NCBI RefSeq assembly: GCF_019175385.1 | Contig: NC_083339.1 | Coordinates: 28,611,637-28,675,636, forward strand | Direction of reading: 5' to 3' | DNA length: 64,000 bases | DNA from: Lycium barbarum | Lineage: Eukaryota; Streptophyta; Magnoliopsida; Solanales; Solanaceae | Part shown: positions 1-10,993 of the stretch, piece after piece | Layout: each line of letters opens with the position of its first letter | Numbering within the stretch: position 1 is the stretch's first letter | Notes under the pieces: generated by a model | What the model was told of the DNA's origin: nothing | The model's input: the letters and a program-made list of their open reading frames with translations, nothing else | Database searches by the model: none | Translations under genes and position numbers: made by a program

Positions 1-1478
1 AGGACTCGACTGTTTCATTCTTAGTAGAGGAAGTCCAGAAGCACCAATATAACGACCCTGTGCTAGTTCATTATAAAGATTTACTTACTCGGAAGGAAAA
101 GTCACAATTTGACGTTTCTGCAGATGGAGTCCTCAGATATCGAGGCAGATTATGTGTTCCTGATGTTGCAGGGCTAAGTCGACAGATCTTGGAGAAAGCC
201 CATCATTCTCGTTATTCCGTCCATCCAGGAACAACAAACATTTACCATGATCTTAAATCTATATATTGGTGGGATGGAATGAAGAAGGGTATAGCGGAGC
301 TTGTAGCCTAATGTTCTAATTTTCAACAGGTTAAGATGGAGCATTAGAAGCCCGAGGATTGCTGCAAGCCATAAAGATTCCAACCTGGAAATGGGATAGA
401 CTTCATTACAGGCTTACCCCGTTCCCAGTGTAAGTATGACTCTATGTGGATAGACTCACAGAATCAGCTCATTTCCTGCCAGTCAGAACTATGTACTCAG
501 CAGAAGATTATGCAAGGCTGTATATCAAAGAAATAGTGCGACTTAATGGTGTTCTAGTATATATTATTACCGATAGAGGAGCACAATTTACAACTAATTT
601 TTGGAAGTCATTCAAAGAGGGCTTGGGGACACAGGTGAGGCTTAGTATAGTGTTCCATCCACAGACTGACGGACAGGCTAAGCACACTATCCAAACCCTT
701 AAAGATATGCTGAGAGCGTGCATGTTAGATTTTGAAGGAAATTAGGATGATCATTTGCCACTTATTGAATTTGCGTACAACAATAGTAATCACTCCAGTA
801 TTCAGATGGCTCCATATGAAGCTCTACACGGGAGGAAATGTGGATCACTTATTGGATGGTTTGAAGTGGAAGAGACAACGTTAGTAGGTCCAGATCTGAT
901 CCAGCAAGAAGTAGAGAAGGTCAAGCTTATTCAAGATTGACTACTGATAGCTTAAAGCCGACATCTTATGCGGGCAATCATCGATGAAACTTGGAATTAA
1001 AAGTTAATGATTGGGTATTCTTGAAGGTGTCGCCGATAAAAGGTGTGATGAGATTTGGCAAGAAGGGGAAGCTTAGTCCCCGGTATATTGGGCCTTATAA
1101 TATTATGCGCAAGGTAGGCCAAGTACCTTATGAGTTAAATCTGCCTTCAGAGTTGGAATTAGTCAAGCCAGTGTTTCATATGTCAATGCTTCGTAAGTGC
1201 ATTGGAGATCCTTCCAGAATTGCGCCTGTAGACGATGTCCAGGTTACTGAGAAGTTGTCCTATGAAGAAATACCCATTGCCATTCTGGATAGGCAAGTTC
1301 GAACACTTAGGACAAAAGACGCAGCCTCAGTTAAATTCATGTGGAGAAATAATAATAGGGAAGAAATGACTTAGGAAGCTGAGGAAGATATGAAGTCTAG
1401 GTACCCGCATTTGTTTCCACCTCCAGAAAACGTGCAGACGGAGCCACCAGCACCCTCAGGTACATATTGCTTCTAGGA
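1..1478 (+). pseudogene. gypsy pol remnant: integrase zinc finger, catalytic core and chromodomain-like C-terminus
   Basis: Integrase would insert element cDNA into the chromosome. Reading across several stops and frame changes one sees the HHCC zinc-binding region (HHSRYSVHPG near 203-232), with a stop at 309 just before its first Cys. Next come the core motifs VDRLTESAHF (about 447-476) and ITDRGAQF (about 578-601), then the HPQTDGQ block near 655-675. In this family HPQTDGQ is followed by S-E-R-T, whose Glu is the third catalytic residue. Here the bases read A-K-H-T, so the Glu is lost. The GKKGKLSPRYIGP motif (about 1057-1095) and a chromodomain-like segment with LSYEEIPIAILD (about 1258-1293) follow. 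Stops occur at 309, 743, 937 and 1372. It cannot encode a working enzyme. Confidence 0.88.
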
Positions 1479-1648
1479 AGGATTTCTTGGTCATGCGTGA
1501 CCAGTACAAATATTATTGTGGTATCCCTATGAGGCATTGTATAGTTTGGGTCGTGGTGATAGGATGGTAATGATACTGTTACAAGGGAAACTCTGGCAAA
1601 ATTTTCATAACATTCTTAAGAGCTTAACATTCGAGGACAAATGTTCCC

Positions 1649-1660
1649 AAGGGGGGAGGA
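1649..1660 (+). promoter_or_regulatory. polypurine tract of the first gypsy element
   Basis: A purine run of A, A, six G, A, G, G and A lies directly before the TG that opens the 3' LTR at 1662. It would prime plus-strand cDNA synthesis. The preceding bases, ATTCGAGGACAAATG, are typical of the 3' end of chromovirus elements. Confidence 0.8.
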
Positions 1661-2166
1661 ATGTTACACTTCGTAGCTTTGTACGTTAAGATTCGCTAGG
1701 TATTAGTCGTTCAATTGGGGACACAGGAGTTATTGTCAAAAATATACAAGACTATACATGCTTATCTTATGATTATGAGGGTTTAAGTTCATATAATAGG
1801 TCATGGAAGTGTTGGAGAACAAGTGAATCAAGGAGATTAAGTTTTCGAAACTTTGGAGAAAATTTGGATAAGGTTTTGTACGATAATTTTGGTCTAACTT
1901 GAGAGAAGAATATCTTTTAGTATATTAAAAGTTTTAAAGTAACACAGAAGCCTAAGTTCAGGAAGTCTAGTTTCCAACGCAACAAACTGTGCATCGATCG
2001 GACATCGGAATCAAATATTATGAGCATTTTAAGATGGGCTGTTGGAGGAGGGGAGTAACCCTACGCGAACGCTCCATAAGGTGGCGGGAACACATAGGGG
2101 AGGACTCAGCAACCCAACGCGATCACGCTGAGCAAATTTGGAGTCAGTCTAAGAAAACTCTGCAAC

Positions 2167-2176
2167 CTTATAAAAG
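2167..2176 (+). promoter_or_regulatory. TATA-like box in the 3' LTR
   Basis: CTTATAAAAG lies about 505 bp into the LTR and is followed by a pyrimidine-rich stretch (cttaccccctcatttcc). This is the usual arrangement for an LTR promoter and transcription start. It would lie at the end of U3. Confidence 0.55.
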
Positions 2177-3247
2177 AGGGCTTACCCCCTCATTTCCTAT
2201 CCAAACACACCTAAACCCTCTCCAAATTTTTGGAAACTTCCCCTAACTTTCAATTATCACATTTTAGCGTGAATTAAGTGAAATTCCCCAAATTCAGGTC
2301 CGAATGACGTATAGTTACGATTGTAATATCGTATTGCGAGGGATTTTGGCTTGAATCCAAGGTGGATATCAAAGATAACGCGGATCTAGCTGGGGTAAGG
2401 TATGAAGTCCTCCTTATTAGTATTGATTTAAGTTTAATTACGGAGATAGATAATAATTCTGTTGGTGGAAATATTCATTAAACATCGTGTAAGATGTTAT
2501 ATGAAATACTTTGGTATTGATGATGATGTTGTTGGTGTTAGTATTGTTGTTGTTGTGTTGGTTGTTGGTATTGTGATTTCGAGCTAGGGATATAAATAGG
2601 GGAGATGTTGTCCGATTTTCAGCAGGATATAAAGCAGTTTTATTTGAAAGCTCAGCACAAGTTCACGATGATAATTTTAACGATAGTGTGAATTCTTTCG
2701 AATGTGGATTTATAGGCTCGGAAGGATAAGCGTAGGTAGTAGCAGACTGAACAGGTATGTCAAGGCTAGCCCCTTTCTTTCCAAAGGCATGATTCCTTTC
2801 TTGTGAACCCATAAATATTTTCCAGAATGTCCTTATTCTCAAGAGCTAGAGATTCATGATTCTGAAAGTTTCTTATGACGCTGAAGATGAGTATGCTTTT
2901 ATGATAATAGTGATGGTGGATGATCTTATTTCTAGAAACTCCAAATCTTATGATTGTAATGCTATTATGAAGTTATTGAGTCTATTCAATGATTTTCTTG
3001 ATGTCACTCATTGTTGATTGATCTCACCTTATGTTACTTGTTCCTTCAAGGTGAGATGTAGCGATGATGATTCTTCCATAATATAAATCGGAGGCTACCG
3101 ACCTTACGCCACTCCGATAAAGTAGTGGCTCTTATTCGGGCTCTCATGCATGCTATGAATATGATGTATGTGTATAGCTATTTTTGTGATATTACCGAGT
3201 ATTATTATTTCATTTAACTTATGTATTACTGTCATTCTCATTCTTCA

Positions 3248-3250
<3 letters not shown>

Positions 3251-3320
<70 letters not shown>
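3251..3320. repeat. (AT)n microsatellite, 70 bp
   Basis: Uninterrupted AT dinucleotides directly precede the first of the 56-bp tandem units. Confidence 0.95.
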
Positions 3321-3324
<4 letters not shown>

Positions 3325-3532
3325 CACATTTGACAGGGAGTGACGATGTGGCCTTTGTTGTGGCGTTTATATATATAAGGCACATTTGATAGGGGGTGAC
3401 GATGTGGCCTTTGTTGTGGCGTTTATATATATAAGGCATATTTGACAGGGGGTGACAATGTGGCCTTTGTTGGGGCGTTTATATATATAAGGCATATTTG
3501 ACAGAGGGTGACGATGTGGCCTTTGTTGTATA
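3321..3532 (+). repeat. 56-bp tandem repeat, nearly 4 copies
   Basis: The string aaggcacatttga/aaggcatatttga starts at 3321, 3377, 3433 and 3489, exactly 56 bp apart. Each unit runs through a block like cagggggtgacgatgtggcc and ends in a short (TA)n, so each unit carries its own piece of the neighbouring AT tract. Copies differ at a few positions. A related stretch, GGCACATTTGACAGGGGGTG, occurs next to (TA)n in the LTR of the minus-strand element near 38280-38303. Confidence 0.93.
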
Positions 3533-3993
3533 TGTTTCCTGATCTACAGTCATACTGATTCATTCAGATTCATACATTCACCGGCATGTCTCAAATGCCT
3601 TCCATGATTTTATGTGCATGTTGATTTTATGCCTTACATACTCAGTACATTATTCGTACTAACTCCCCTATTGCTCGGGGGGCTTCGTTCGTACCCGAAG
3701 GTTCAGATAAGTAGAGAGGAGGTCTAGCTCGATAGGGCTTCCACCCCACAGTAGTCAGTACGCTCCATTCGGTCCGGGGCTGCAATTCACTTTTGGCATG
3801 CTATTTCAACTTGTATATATATGGGTATGACGGGAGCCCTGTCCCGTCCTCTTTATAGTTTGTACTCCATTAGAGGTTAGAGGTTTGCAGACAAATGTAC
3901 GTAGTTAGGATGCTATGTAGCCATGACGACTCTTATTTTGTTGCACAGCATGTGTAGCGACCTAGTTAGCTTGCATTATATATATATATACAT

Positions 3994-4056
3994 ACATCTG
4001 AACTATACTGACTTGAAAGAACGACATAGTAACTCTGTATCAAGAACTCATAACCA

Positions 4057-4089
<33 letters not shown>

Positions 4090-4289
4090 NNNNNNNNNNN
4101 NNNNNNNNNNNNNNNNNNNNNNNNNNNNNNNNNNNNNNNNNNNNNNNNNNNNNNNNNNNNNNNNNNNNNNNNNNNNNNNNNNNNNNNNNNNNNNNNNNNN
4201 NNNNNNNNNNNNNNATATATACAGATGTTTATGAGTTCTTGATACATAGTTACTATGTCGTTCTTTCAAGTCAGTATAGTTTAGATGTG
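3994..4289. repeat. long inverted repeat flanking an AT tract and an assembly gap
   Basis: The left arm (about 3994-4062) and right arm (about 4222-4289) are reverse complements with few mismatches. For example, actgacttgaaagaacgac on the left matches gtcgttctttcaagtcagt on the right. AT dinucleotides and the N run lie between the arms. The arms could form a hairpin with a stem of roughly 65 bp. Confidence 0.88.
4090..4214. other. assembly gap (125 N)
   Basis: The run of N sits at the centre of the inverted repeat and within AT dinucleotides. The true length is unknown. Confidence 0.99.
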
Positions 4290-4399
4290 GGTCGTATATG
4301 GGCCACCCTATTGTTCAATGAGCCCCGGGTACTAGTAGATGGGTGCTTGGTCATCCAAGGTCAGGCACTCATCACGACTCATCGATTTGGGTCGTAACA

Positions 4400-5499
4400 G
4401 TAACAACTTTCCCCCTAGACAACACCTTCTGTAAATATTGTTGCACTGGATACCTCCATCTATTATACCTATTATGCCTTCCTGGATATTGAAATCCCTT
4501 AGATGTTGTTGCTACTGTTTGTTTCTCAGTTGTCACTTCCTCAGTTTTTTCACTTCTGCCTCTCCTTCATTAACATCCTCTTTCTTTTCTACCTTCAACT
4601 CAGGATGTAACACTCTACTCTCTTTCTTTGCATGGCCTTGTAACTTACATTCAGTACAATACTTAGGCAAATGATCATACTGAATCTTCACTTTCATAAC
4701 ATTTACTTCCTTGGTTTGGTCATCTTTAATCTCCATCATAACAAACTTAGGAAGATCTAATAATAAATCCAGTTGTACCTTTACCCTAGCACAATTAGGC
4801 CTGGTTTTATTAATAGTAGCCATGTCTAATAACAAAGGTTTCCCAACTGCCGATGCTAAGGTAAACGAAGATTCCTTAACAAAGTAAGTAGGCAGTAAAT
4901 AAGGGAAAGTATCCATGCCATTGCATTTGAAGTCTCTTCTTCAACCCTAAAATGGGAATCATATATGAGAGGTCTCATCTGATAAGACTTACCATCCTTA
5001 GACTTCAACCAAAAGGCACTCTTAGAAGAGATGTTTATGAAATCTTCCGTTAAAGAACATCTAATCAAAACATGTCAATCTCTTAAGAATCCAACTTGAT
5101 ACTTTCCCTTAGCCCCACATTGACTTGGAATAATATCTCTCAACTCATCCATTCCTGGCGAGCCATAAGAGAACTACCTATAATAGCATGCTGTAAATTC
5201 TCTATTTGCTCCATTCTTGATACTTCTGATGTAGTCCAATGAACCACTGGGATACTATGAACATATTGAACCTCCTTGATAGGTATAGGATCAACAATGG
5301 GGTTAGTAGTAGGGTTACATTCATGCACAAAAGTCTGCATGTAGGTTGCAGCGTTTGTTTCTTTGACTGAGAGAAGCGGGACAATTGGCTGAGAAACGGG
5401 TATTTTCGTGTTGGTAAGGGGAGGGTAGTGATCTAGGTTGGAAGTTGATGGACGCTGGCCAGCCACTGTTGACGGCTGAAAAGTGACCGGAGTGGCCAT
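4400..5499 (-). pseudogene. LINE ORF1 remnant with degenerate CCHC zinc knuckle (DUF4283-type plant protein)
   Basis: ORF1 proteins of plant L1 elements bind element RNA. Reading from 5499, the segments are a Ser/Thr/Pro-rich N-terminus (start MATPVTFQ), a region like the plant DUF4283 domain (about 5068-4860, e.g. WLKSKDGKSYQMRP), then [22 protein letters not shown] knuckle [15 protein letters not shown] follows near 4690-4640, where the last Cys of CX2CX4HX4C is replaced by Ser. A stop near 5140, another near 5075, a frame change near 4860-4916 and a further shift near 4530 disable it. A basic tail (about 4530-4400) continues in a different frame up to the insertion point. Confidence 0.8.
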
Positions 5500-5583
5500 A
5501 GTTTGAAAATAGGTTTAGTTTAGGGTTTGCACGGGAATAGGAGGAGAAAGAAGAGAGCTTTTCTATGAAGTTAATTGATAAAC
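4400..5583 (-). mobile_element. LINE (L1-type) 5' portion: 5' UTR and ORF1, cut by the gypsy insertion
   Basis: Minus-strand ORF1 coding sequence starts at about 5499, with about 80 bp of pyrimidine-rich leader upstream, and runs leftwards until the LTR at 4399 interrupts it. The right end (about 5583) abuts sequence homologous to the Tat-element LTR. The LINE therefore appears to have inserted into that LTR, with the gypsy element inserting later into the LINE. The 3' remainder and ORF2 would lie left of the window. Confidence 0.75.
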
Positions 5584-6400
5584 ATAATTGAGGCATCTTT
5601 AAATTTGAAAATAATGACTTTTTGGGACAAATAATTGACAAACTTAACTAATATTTAAACAAAAATGATCATAGACCCGTGGATTATTGGACCATTGGGA
5701 CAAGATGTGGACTTGGACTATTTTGACTAATTTAGACTAAAAATGACTTAAAAGTCTAAAATATGGGATATGGTTAAACTATGGATAATAATAGTATGTC
5801 AAAAAATGATTTTCTTAAAAAACCTAACTTTAACTAAAAATCTTTTTCAAAACTTGGGTGGGCTTACGTAGTGTTCTACTTAGGTTAATACCTTCGGGTT
5901 TTTTTAACCTAGGTGTTCTAGTCCAAAATCCAAAACGCCTAATTTTGGGCAAAACATTACCACTTTTATTTCTTTAAAATATTGTATTTTGCATAAATGA
6001 CTAACATTTTATTGCAGGAATCTAAAACAAAAGCAGTTTTTATCAAAAACAATTTATATTCACAAGGCATATTATTAGAATCTGTATGCCAACCGTATTT
6101 CATGGATCCTTAATATCGGGGTGCCTAACACCTTCCTCGGGGGATCACTGGAACCCTTACCCATACTTTGGCTTAGATAGGGTTCTTTTAAAATTTAACC
6201 GTTGTAAATGAACCCTTTCGAACTGGTTTTCCTAACTTACCTATAAGTTAGGTAGCGACTCTAAAACAATATCCATTTAGAGCACCATCGACGTAGAAGT
6301 GTATTTTTTTATTTTCCCGGTACGATTAAACCCGTACTTTCCCGGGATACTTTTTTTTTTTAAGTGCAAATCCGAATCGGAAAAAAACAGAACTGCTACA
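5584..6400 (+). repeat. 5' LTR of the Tat element, 3'-terminal part only
   Basis: This segment aligns with 33835-34606, sharing stretches such as caaaaatgatcat, ggataataatagtatg and gtgcctaaca. It has an extra block of roughly 40 bp near 5875-5915 relative to the other copy. It ends GCTACA directly before the primer site. The upstream part of the LTR is displaced by the LINE insertion and lies outside the window. Confidence 0.83.
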
Positions 6401-6402
6401 TA

Positions 6403-6420
6403 TAGCGACTTTGATGGGGA
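6403..6420 (+). promoter_or_regulatory. primer binding site of the Tat element
   Basis: TAGCGACTTTGATGGGGA follows the LTR end by 2 bp. It resembles the TGGCGACTC(T/C)...GGGGA primer site of Ogre/Tat elements, complementary to the 3' end of an Arg-type tRNA (from memory of the clade). Confidence 0.6.
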
Positions 6421-7690
6421 TAATTAAAGGTTCTAACCATAAGGGTTCCAATAATTTATTTTTTTTGTGTAATATAAATTGTTTAAGTGATATAAACTGC
6501 TTCTGGGTTTAAATTCCCGCAAAATGACTGTCATTCATGCATGCATACTCCGCCACTCCTAACATTTATTTTACACTTTGTTTCTGAGGGTGACAACGCG
6601 AGATGAGTTGCAGTCATACCTCCACTAAAAAACCCTTTTGCTATCATTCTTTGGCGGTCTCTAAGGTCGAGTGGGCATGTGGTCAACCCATATCCTTAGA
6701 GAACTCATCCCTAGCTTGTCATCTAGGGTAACCTGTGTCATTTTCTTGAAAAACCACTCTAGAATAACTAGTGTAGAGCAAAGCCAAATCCTACTGGTAT
6801 AACGCATACTAACCATAGACCGGTTTGGGTATCTCAGACCTACCTGAATCGGACAGGATAGACACCTTACTATGTTCAGATGGTGTAAAAACCCGAAGGC
6901 ATTGCATCCCACTACTTGCTATTTGGAAGCATTATTGTGCCTTCTGTGAAATAAATTATTGTTCCTGGGGGCGGGGAGCTAACAGTGTTCTGTTTTACAA
7001 ATGGATATTTCTGCATTTAGTTACTTTAAAGCATTGTAATCCCACTTGGCAAAGATATTATTAATGAAAAGCATTGGGATTTTTATTTATGGGAACAATA
7101 AAGTTGTTTTACATATGACATAATTTTGCTTCATACGTTAGTAGCCTCGGAGTAACGAGGTAGAGGAAAAATGAATTATATATTGCCTAAATGTTTATTT
7201 GATATAACTGTTTTGTGTGATATATTTTATTAAAAACTCTTGATTGGTCAACATTCTGAACACTACCCAAAAGGAAAACAAAGGAAATAACCCACAAAAC
7301 TAATTTAGCTCCACTCTTAAAATGTTGATTTGCTGATAAGAAATGAATACTCCAGACAAGGATAAAAGATGAAAATGAGAAGATAATGATGACTTGTTTA
7401 GTTAGGTAGAAAATTTTTAAGTATCCCTTTACTGCTTTCAATTAAGAGGAATATTCCTTTATCTTTTTATGTGAATGGAATCGCGCCGACCTGATGTCCC
7501 ATTGGGGGATACGTGGGAAGTCTACATAAGGCCTAGTCAGGGTAGAAAAAAAACAAGTTTCGGGTAGCATAGGAAAAAACCTTTTCAGTGAATTCCCGAA
7601 CTACGGACGGACCTGATCAATATTTCTTAAAACACAGCACGACCAAAATACCCTCAGCATGTAAATCAATGAAGAGTTGAAATAAGATAT
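6421..7690 (+). other. leader of the Tat element, no gene seen
   Basis: About 1.3 kb between primer site and gag. Only short, unsupported reading frames occur. The block tgggggatacgtgggaag near 7503-7520 resembles the gggatacgtaggcgctc repeats in this element's 3' UTR. Ogre elements often carry an extra ORF before gag; none is recognisable here. Confidence 0.6.
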
Positions 7691-9073
7691 ATGAATCTAT
7701 GTGCTATAAACTACAAACAATATGATATTTTGTATTTTGTGCCTAAACTAGCACTAACTTGGGAGCCTTTAAGTTGTTTTCTCTTAAAGACAGGGGTCGA
7801 TTCGCTGGCACCAGTTACTCGATCAAAAGATGCTGCAGCGCCCTTAAACCCTCCACAAGAAGAAAACATGCTTGAGACTGCGCCACCAAACAACAACCAG
7901 AATAGAACTGCCTTAGTCGAGGGTATCCCAACAGCTGACATAGCTGGAATGCCTTTGGAAGAGGCCATTAACCTGCTAATAAGGCAATTAGCTGAAGCTA
8001 GAGAAGAAGTAGCCCGCCTAAGGGCTGAAAAAGAAAATACTACTAATACTGAGGCTAGAAGGCCTGCACCCACTTTCCCAAATTTAGACTTATCAATCCT
8101 TGACCATTTCCCATAGACTCAAACTGGAGCTACTTTTCAAACTGCACTGCACCAAAGCACCACCCATGCGGGGAATTCCTCCCACCAAACACCAGCTTTC
8201 CAAATTCCTGCTCATGCTACAGCATCTCACAACCCAAATTCTTATCAAACTCCTCGGCCAGCGAGAACTCCTACAACCCACCCCGTGCAACCAAATGGTC
8301 TTTTTTAAGGTCATATCACCCATATTGACTCCTCGCCAGAACTGAAGAACATGGAAATGTTCTTTAAGGCTATAATAGACAAAATCGAGAAATATATGGG
8401 GAAGAAAATTGCTAAACTAGAGCAGGCTCCAAGAAGAAAGAAGGATTGAGATACTCTGATTTGTGCATACATCCTGACTTGAGTGTACGAGAAGGTTTCA
8501 AAATTTGACCATTTAAATGGGTCAGGCAATCCGAGGGCCCACTTGAGAGCTTATTGCGACCGGTTGGTCGGGAGTGGCGGAAAGGAAGCGTTGCTCATGA
8601 GATTATTCAGTCGAAGTCTGTCAGGAACAACTATGAAGTAGTTCATCTCACAAGACATAAGTCGATGGAAGACATGGGAGGAGATGGCAAGTTAATTTAT
8701 AGAAAGATTCCGCTTAAATGTGGAAAATGTTCCTGACCACTTCTCACTGGAAAAAATCCGTCAGAAATTGACTGAAACCTATAGAGAATATGTCAGTCGT
8801 TGGTGAGATGAGGTAGTGCGTGTGCTACCACCTATGACTGAAGCTGAGCTGGTAGCTGTATTTATACGGTACCAAAAAGCTGATTGTTTTGCCAAACTGA
8901 TAACTATGAAAGGGAGCTCCTTTGCAGATTTAGTCTCTATTGGGAAAGACATCGAGGATGGCCTCAAGACCAATAGGATTGTCAGTGCACTAAATAGAGC
9001 TGGTGCGTCTGGCACCACGAGTGGCAAAAAGAAGAAAGAAGATGTAGCTTTGTTTCTAAAGCCACTAGCTTAA
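7691..9073 (+). pseudogene. gag remnant (N-terminal and capsid region) of the Tat element
   Basis: Gag packages element RNA. The recognisable gag part begins around 7795 with LAPVTRSKDAAAPLNP, followed by a helical stretch LRAEKE-type coiled segment (about 7950-8045). The capsid-like part includes FDHLNGSGNPRAHLRAYCDR (about 8500-8560), GKEALLMRLFSRSLSG, FSLEKIRQKLTETYREYV (about 8740-8795) and PPMTEAELVAVFIRYQ. In-frame stops occur at 8114, near 8306, 8447, 8480, 8640, 8694 and 8803. Several sit where the family has Trp or Arg, e.g. TGG to TAG and CGA to TGA. Small frameshifts are also present. Confidence 0.8.
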
Positions 9074-9165
9074 AAAGCCCAAGAAAGGAGATAACCCACA
9101 AAAATCATGACAACTATCAATCGCCTCCACCAACTAGCTATATAACCACTTCACCCCAATATAGC

Positions 9166-10098
9166 GTGATGTTTGTGTGCTACGCACAAACTGGCTACCA
9201 AGCTTCACAACCAAATTACCAAATACTAGCACCTAGCAACCAAGCTCTACAACCAAATTATCAAATGCCAGCACCTTATAACCAAGCTTCACAAAACCAA
9301 ACTTTCCAAAAACAGCCTCCACCAGCAAACTACGAGGCACCCCAAAAGAAACCTCTAAGAGTATTCACTCCTTTACCAGAATCACGGGCTAGTTTGTTTG
9401 TCAAACTAAGAGACGTCCGTCGAATGAATACTGTTCCACCAAAACCTGCTAACCCCAAGGATCGATGGTACAGGCCAAATTTCACTTGCGCCTATCATTC
9501 TAACCAAGTTGGTCATACTACCGTATATTGCATAAACCTGAGGCACAAGCTACAAGATATGATTGACAATCATGCGCTTATCCTGGAGCCAACCCCTCCA
9601 AATGTTGACACAAATCCTCTCTCTAAGCATGGAGGGAAACAAATTCATATGATAGAAAGAGGTGACGAATGGGAAGAAAGTCCTGCGATTATTTGTCCAA
9701 ATATTGAAGGGTTAGAAAGCATTGTCGCCTCGTTGTCCTTACAAGAGAAAAAAGAAGTGTTAGGTGCCATGATTAAGAACTTTGAGATGTCCCAGTCATC
9801 TGTTGTAGCCAAGAAAGAGCCATTCATGCTCAAATATCCCTCAACAGTTTCTCCAATTCTGAACGAACCGTTCGTACTCAAAAGATTAGGGCCAGTTGAG
9901 AATACACCTTTTGTGATCAAATCATCACACCTGATAATGGTCAACAAAGGAAAAGAGGTAGCCGATGTGGTTCAGGGTATGACCAGTTCTCCAGAAGAGC
10001 CTGTACTTGGAGAGCCATGTCGTGAAAATCCTCATAAAAGATCAATCAATGAAGGTGAAGCTGAAAACTTTTGGAGGCAAATGCTAGTCAAGGATTAA
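9166..10098 (+). CDS. gag C-terminal region of the Tat element (310-codon open stretch)
   Basis: This is the longest intact reading frame in the element. It starts with a Gln/Asn/Pro-rich repeat part (about residues 1-60, units like SQPNYQ), then a basic segment. A Cys/His motif CAYHSNQVGHTTVYC at about residues 107-121 resembles the zinc-finger-like region of Tat-clade gag. The rest is acidic and hydrophilic, with repeated EPFMLKYP/EPFVLKRL units (about residues 214-245). The first codon shown is only the first Met in an open stretch; in an intact element it would be continuous with the capsid part upstream. Most likely non-functional because its neighbours are broken. Confidence 0.7.
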   Translation: MMFVCYAQTGYQASQPNYQILAPSNQALQPNYQMPAPYNQASQNQTFQKQPPPANYEAPQKKPLRVFTPLPESRASLFVKLRDVRRMNTVPPKPANPKDRWYRPNFTCAYHSNQVGHTTVYCINLRHKLQDMIDNHALILEPTPPNVDTNPLSKHGGKQIHMIERGDEWEESPAIICPNIEGLESIVASLSLQEKKEVLGAMIKNFEMSQSSVVAKKEPFMLKYPSTVSPILNEPFVLKRLGPVENTPFVIKSSHLIMVNKGKEVADVVQGMTSSPEEPVLGEPCRENPHKRSINEGEAENFWRQMLVKD

Positions 10099-10209
10099 TC
10101 GATTGTTAGCACTTGCATAAGACTCCTACCAGGATATCAGTAATGTTATTATTACTCAGTTCGTCTCAACATCTCTTAGACTTAATGAAAGGTTTGGATG
10201 AAGTCCAAG

Positions 10210-10993
10210 TACCCGCCGACACTACAAGTGAAACATGGCCGAAATTGTAGGGTATGTTGTACGAGCGCATAATATATAATTTTCTGATGATGAATTACCA
10301 AGAGAGGGTAAGACCCGCAACAAGGCCTTACACATAACAGTCAAATGTCGCGATAAGATTATCCCTCAACTGCAGATTGATGGAGGGGCTGGGTTGAATA
10401 TATGCCCTATAACGACTTTGAAACAGCTTGGATATGATGTTGGTAAAATCCGCTAGAGTCGAAGCATTGTAAAATCTTATGATGGCGCAACCAGTGACCC
10501 AAATGGAGAAACAGATCTGCAAATACAAATGAGCCCTGTAGAGTTTATCGTGGAGTTCATTATCAGGGATATCAAAACAAGTTATAACTTATTGTTGGGA
10601 CGACCTTGGTTGCACGCCATAGAAGTTGTAGCATCTTTGTTACATCAGTCTCTCAAATTCATCTGGGATGATTAAGAAGTCGTGATTCACGATAAAGAAA
10701 GTATCCATAACTATCCAGATAATTCAATACTGATCATATAAAAATTGCCAAGCAATACTGATTTTCGCACCATTGAATTAGCCATGTTGGATCGCAGGAG
10801 GGATGATGAGGATATCCATATGCCACCGGTCTACAAAATAGTTGACACGACTATGATAAGAAATAGGTTTGAGCCTAGGAAAAGTCTGGGAAGGAACTTA
10901 CAAGTAATTAGAAAACCAGTGACTATCGAAAATGGGAAATATCGATTTGGGGTCAGCTACAAGCCGTGTGAGGCAGAAGAAGAAGAAAAATGA
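10210..10993 (+). pseudogene. retropepsin-like protease remnant of the Tat element
   Basis: The protease would process the polyprotein. The active-site region reads IDGGAGLNICPITTLKQLGY (about 10375-10434). The DGG form in place of DSG/DTG is usual for Tat/Ogre-type elements (established knowledge, from memory). The flap/C-terminal motif SYNLLLGRPWLHAI follows at about 10580-10620. Stops occur near 10280, 10456, 10672 and 10738. After a frame change comes an open stretch from 10745 to 10993 with no recognised domain, ending in a Glu-rich tail. Confidence 0.75.

Larger units (their letters stand above)
1..4399 (+). mobile_element. Ty3/gypsy chromovirus-type LTR retrotransposon, 3' part (5' part outside window)
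   Basis: Visible parts, in order, are the end of pol (integrase and chromodomain-like tail), a polypurine tract and a 3' LTR from 1662 to 4399. The chromodomain-like tail after integrase points to the chromovirus branch, Tekay/Del type (inference from domain order). The right boundary is placed where the LTR ends in CA after GGGTCGTAACA and LINE ORF1 coding sequence begins on the minus strand. The element therefore sits inside that LINE. The left LTR and left target site lie outside the window, so the TSD cannot be verified. Confidence 0.9.
1662..4399 (+). repeat. 3' LTR of the first gypsy element (about 2.7 kb including the N gap)
   Basis: The LTR begins TGTTACACTTCG right after the polypurine tract and ends GGGTCGTAACA, giving TG...CA ends. 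It contains a TATA-like box, an (AT)n tract, four 56-bp tandem repeats, and an inverted repeat interrupted by 125 N. No protein is supported inside it. The only long reading frames here are read-through of (AT)n and N. Confidence 0.85.

Noticed and set aside
3168..3439. Open frames on both strands reading Ile-Tyr repeats
   Set aside because: They are translations of the (AT)n tract and of the 56-bp tandem repeat inside an LTR, not proteins.
3321..3532. Evenly spaced repeats as a CRISPR-like array
   Set aside because: The 56-bp units are contiguous tandem repeats without unique spacers, in a plant LTR.
3923..4269. Open frames across 4090-4214 on both strands
   Set aside because: They cross an N gap, so the reading frame is meaningless.
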